Of a DNA stretch of 5,930 bases, positions 4,965 through 5,930 are shown piece after piece. Under the pieces are notes generated by a model that was given only the letters and a program-made list of their open reading frames with translations, did no database searches and had not been told where the DNA came from. How positions within the stretch are numbered: position 1 is the first letter of the stretch; each line of letters starts with the position of its first letter. A program made the translations under genes and the position numbers. This DNA is from F1-60-MAGs149 sp037133755. Lineage in GTDB: Bacteria > Actinomycetota > Thermoleophilia > Gaiellales > F1-60-MAGs149. Location of the stretch: positions 1 through 5,930 of the forward strand of contig JBAXNN010000030.1 in assembly GCA_037133755.1 (NCBI GenBank). The letters run 5' to 3'.

Positions 4965-4970
4965 TACCTT
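4965..4970 (+). promoter_or_regulatory. Possible -10 element of rpoZ-coaBC
   Basis: TACCTT fits the TANNNT form and is preceded by GC, with the start of transcription expected near 4977, about 44 nt before rpoZ. No -35 is recognisable. The insertion of accessory DNA makes a private promoter for rpoZ necessary, which supports the call a little. The divergent TA promoter lies about 50 nt to the left. Confidence 0.35.
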
Positions 4971-5020
4971 GTGCCAGTCGCCGCGTACTGCGCGACTCGT
5001 GCCTGGAGCCTCCGACCTTC

Positions 5021-5263
5021 ATGATCTATCCGAAGATTGACGATCTGACCGCCGTTGTTCCTTCGAAGTACGCGCTGGTGATTGTTGCCAGCCAGCGTGC
5101 TCGCGAGCTCAACGACTATCACCGTCAGCTCGGCGAGGGCGAGTTCATCGCGGAGAAGCAGTACGCACCCCCGATGGTCGAGTCGCGCTCGAAGAACTAT
5201 CTGACGATGGCGCTTGAGGAAGTCGCGGCGGACAAGATCGCGTGGGAGACCACCGAGTCGTAG
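5021..5263 (+). CDS. rpoZ: DNA-directed RNA polymerase, omega subunit
   Basis: 80 residues, within the short range of actinobacterial and related omega subunits. Omega helps fold and hold the beta' subunit in RNA polymerase. The N-terminus MIYPKIDDLTAVVPSKYALVIVASQRARELN matches the conserved core ('SKYaLVi.aakRARqLn'), followed by an acidic linker (HRQLGEGEF) and the C-terminal SKNYLTMALEEVAADKI ('kpLtiAleEIa.gKi'). ATG 5021 fits the family start; GGAG at 5005-5008 is 12 nt away, farther than ideal. The coaBC gene follows, overlapping or immediately adjacent, the common rpoZ-coaBC order. The gene normally sits right after gmk; here it is separated from it by the XRE and toxin-antitoxin island. 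Confidence 0.95.
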   Translation: MIYPKIDDLTAVVPSKYALVIVASQRARELNDYHRQLGEGEFIAEKQYAPPMVESRSKNYLTMALEEVAADKIAWETTES

Positions 5264-5930
5264 TCCCGGAGGACGGGCTGGCGCCTGTCCTGCTTGCCGT
5301 CTGTGGCGGCATCGCGGCCTATCGCGCCTGCGAGGTCGTGCGCGGCCTCGTGAAGGCCGACGTGCCCGTTCAGGTTGCCATGACCAAAGCCGCGCGCCGC
5401 TTTGTTGGCGAGACGACGTTCGCGGGCCTGAGCCGCCGTCATGTCTTGACGGACGACCCCGATCCGAACGGCCCGATCTATCCGCACCTCGACGCGGCCC
5501 GTGCCGCCAAGGTCATGGCAATAGTCCCGGCGACCGCCAACACGATCGCCCGCCTCGCCCACGGCCTCGCCGACGACGTGGTGGCCGAGAGCGCCCTGGC
5601 CCTCGCCGGCCAGCTGCTGATCGCCCCGGCGATGAACCACCGCATGTGGCTGCACCCGGCCACCCAGGCGAACATCGAGACGCTGAAGGCCCGCGGCGCG
5701 ATCATCGTCGGCCCCGAGGATGGCCAGCTCGCCGAGGGTGAGGAGGGCCCAGGCCGTCTCGCCCAGCCCGATCGCATCACCCAAGCCATCCGCATGCTGC
5801 TCGGCTCGGGGAGCCTGAAGGGCAAGCGCGTCCTCGTCACCGCGGGCGGCACCCGCGAGCCGCTCGACAGCGTCCGCTTCCTCGGCAACCGCTCGAGCGG
5901 CAAGATGGGCGTCGCCCTCGCCGACGAGGC
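5242..5930 (+). CDS. coaBC: Phosphopantothenoylcysteine decarboxylase / phosphopantothenate-cysteine ligase, N-terminal part
   Basis: Runs off the right edge; about 229 codons are present. The bifunctional enzyme joins cysteine to 4'-phosphopantothenate (CoaB) and decarboxylates the product on FMN (CoaC), steps two and three of CoA synthesis. The CoaC domain is complete: CGGIAAYRACEVVRGL, then YPHLDAARAAKVMAIVPATANTIARL with the active His82, and APAMNHRMW with Asn132 of the PXMNXXMW motif. The substrate-clamp segment reads GQLAEGEEGPGR, with Glu165 where the E. coli enzyme has its catalytic Cys. CoaB begins at KGKRVLVTAGGTREPLDSVR and continues to NRSSGKMGVALADE. Numbering is from GTG 5242, which overlaps rpoZ by 22 nt and adds 12 residues to the family N-terminus. 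A CTG at 5278, 5 nt behind GGAGG, would give the more typical N-terminus MAPVLLAVCGGIAAY; which is used is open. Confidence 0.93.
   Translation, partial: MGDHRVVVPEDGLAPVLLAVCGGIAAYRACEVVRGLVKADVPVQVAMTKAARRFVGETTFAGLSRRHVLTDDPDPNGPIYPHLDAARAAKVMAIVPATANTIARLAHGLADDVVAESALALAGQLLIAPAMNHRMWLHPATQANIETLKARGAIIVGPEDGQLAEGEEGPGRLAQPDRITQAIRMLLGSGSLKGKRVLVTAGGTREPLDSVRFLGNRSSGKMGVALADE
5268..5272 (+). promoter_or_regulatory. Shine-Dalgarno sequence between rpoZ and coaBC
   Basis: GGAGG, 4 nt after the rpoZ stop and 5 nt before CTG 5278. It is the strongest ribosome binding site on the + strand here, but no ATG, GTG or TTG in the coaBC frame lies at the right distance behind it; only the CTG does. 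This bears directly on the coaBC start. Confidence 0.5.

Noticed and set aside
2956..4970. Transposon or integrative element with its own recombinase
   Set aside because: No transposase or integrase coding sequence, no terminal inverted repeats bracketing the island, and no clear target-site duplication was found by eye.

Overview
The window looks like chromosomal DNA of a high-GC actinobacterium. The series end of carB, pyrK, pyrD, mihF, gmk, rpoZ, coaBC is an actinobacterial housekeeping neighbourhood, and mihF (actinobacterial integration host factor) is essentially confined to that phylum. The use of a two-subunit NAD-linked dihydroorotate dehydrogenase (PyrK + PyrD class 1B) and the shape of the promoters suggest a deep-branching lineage such as Thermoleophilia/Solirubrobacterales; that placement is an inference from gene content, not a search result.

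Left block (1-1890, + strand): the C-terminal allosteric domain of CarB is followed, with stop/start overlaps of 1 and 4 nt, by pyrK and pyrD. These are tightly coupled genes of de novo UMP synthesis. No pyrF follows pyrD. After a 134-nt gap with a clear promoter, mihF (nearly leaderless, GTG start) and gmk (4 nt further on) form the next unit: a nucleoid protein and guanylate kinase.

Middle block (about 2956-4970): roughly 2 kb of accessory DNA separates gmk from rpoZ, which are normally adjacent. From left to right it holds two imperfect 41-nt tandem repeats with strong hairpins; a small XRE/HigA-like DNA-binding gene behind an AT-rich inverted repeat (CTATATC-N6-GATATAG) but without any toxin partner; a perfect 10-bp-arm hairpin placed as a shared terminator between convergent genes; and, on the minus strand, a two-gene toxin-antitoxin operon. 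In that operon an Xre/MbcA/ParS-type antitoxin with an unusually long N-terminal part overlaps by 20 nt a RES-domain toxin, which keeps the R-x9-Y-x10-E active-site spacing of NAD+-degrading RES toxins. The operon has a good promoter (TTGACA-N17-TAGTGT) with short near-palindromes that could be its operator.

Right block (4971-5930, + strand): rpoZ (RNA polymerase omega) and the start of coaBC (coenzyme A biosynthesis), translationally coupled, with coaBC running off the right edge. The start codon of coaBC is ambiguous (GTG 5242 or an SD-preceded CTG 5278). The most interesting content is the toxin-antitoxin island set inside an otherwise conserved housekeeping gene cluster.
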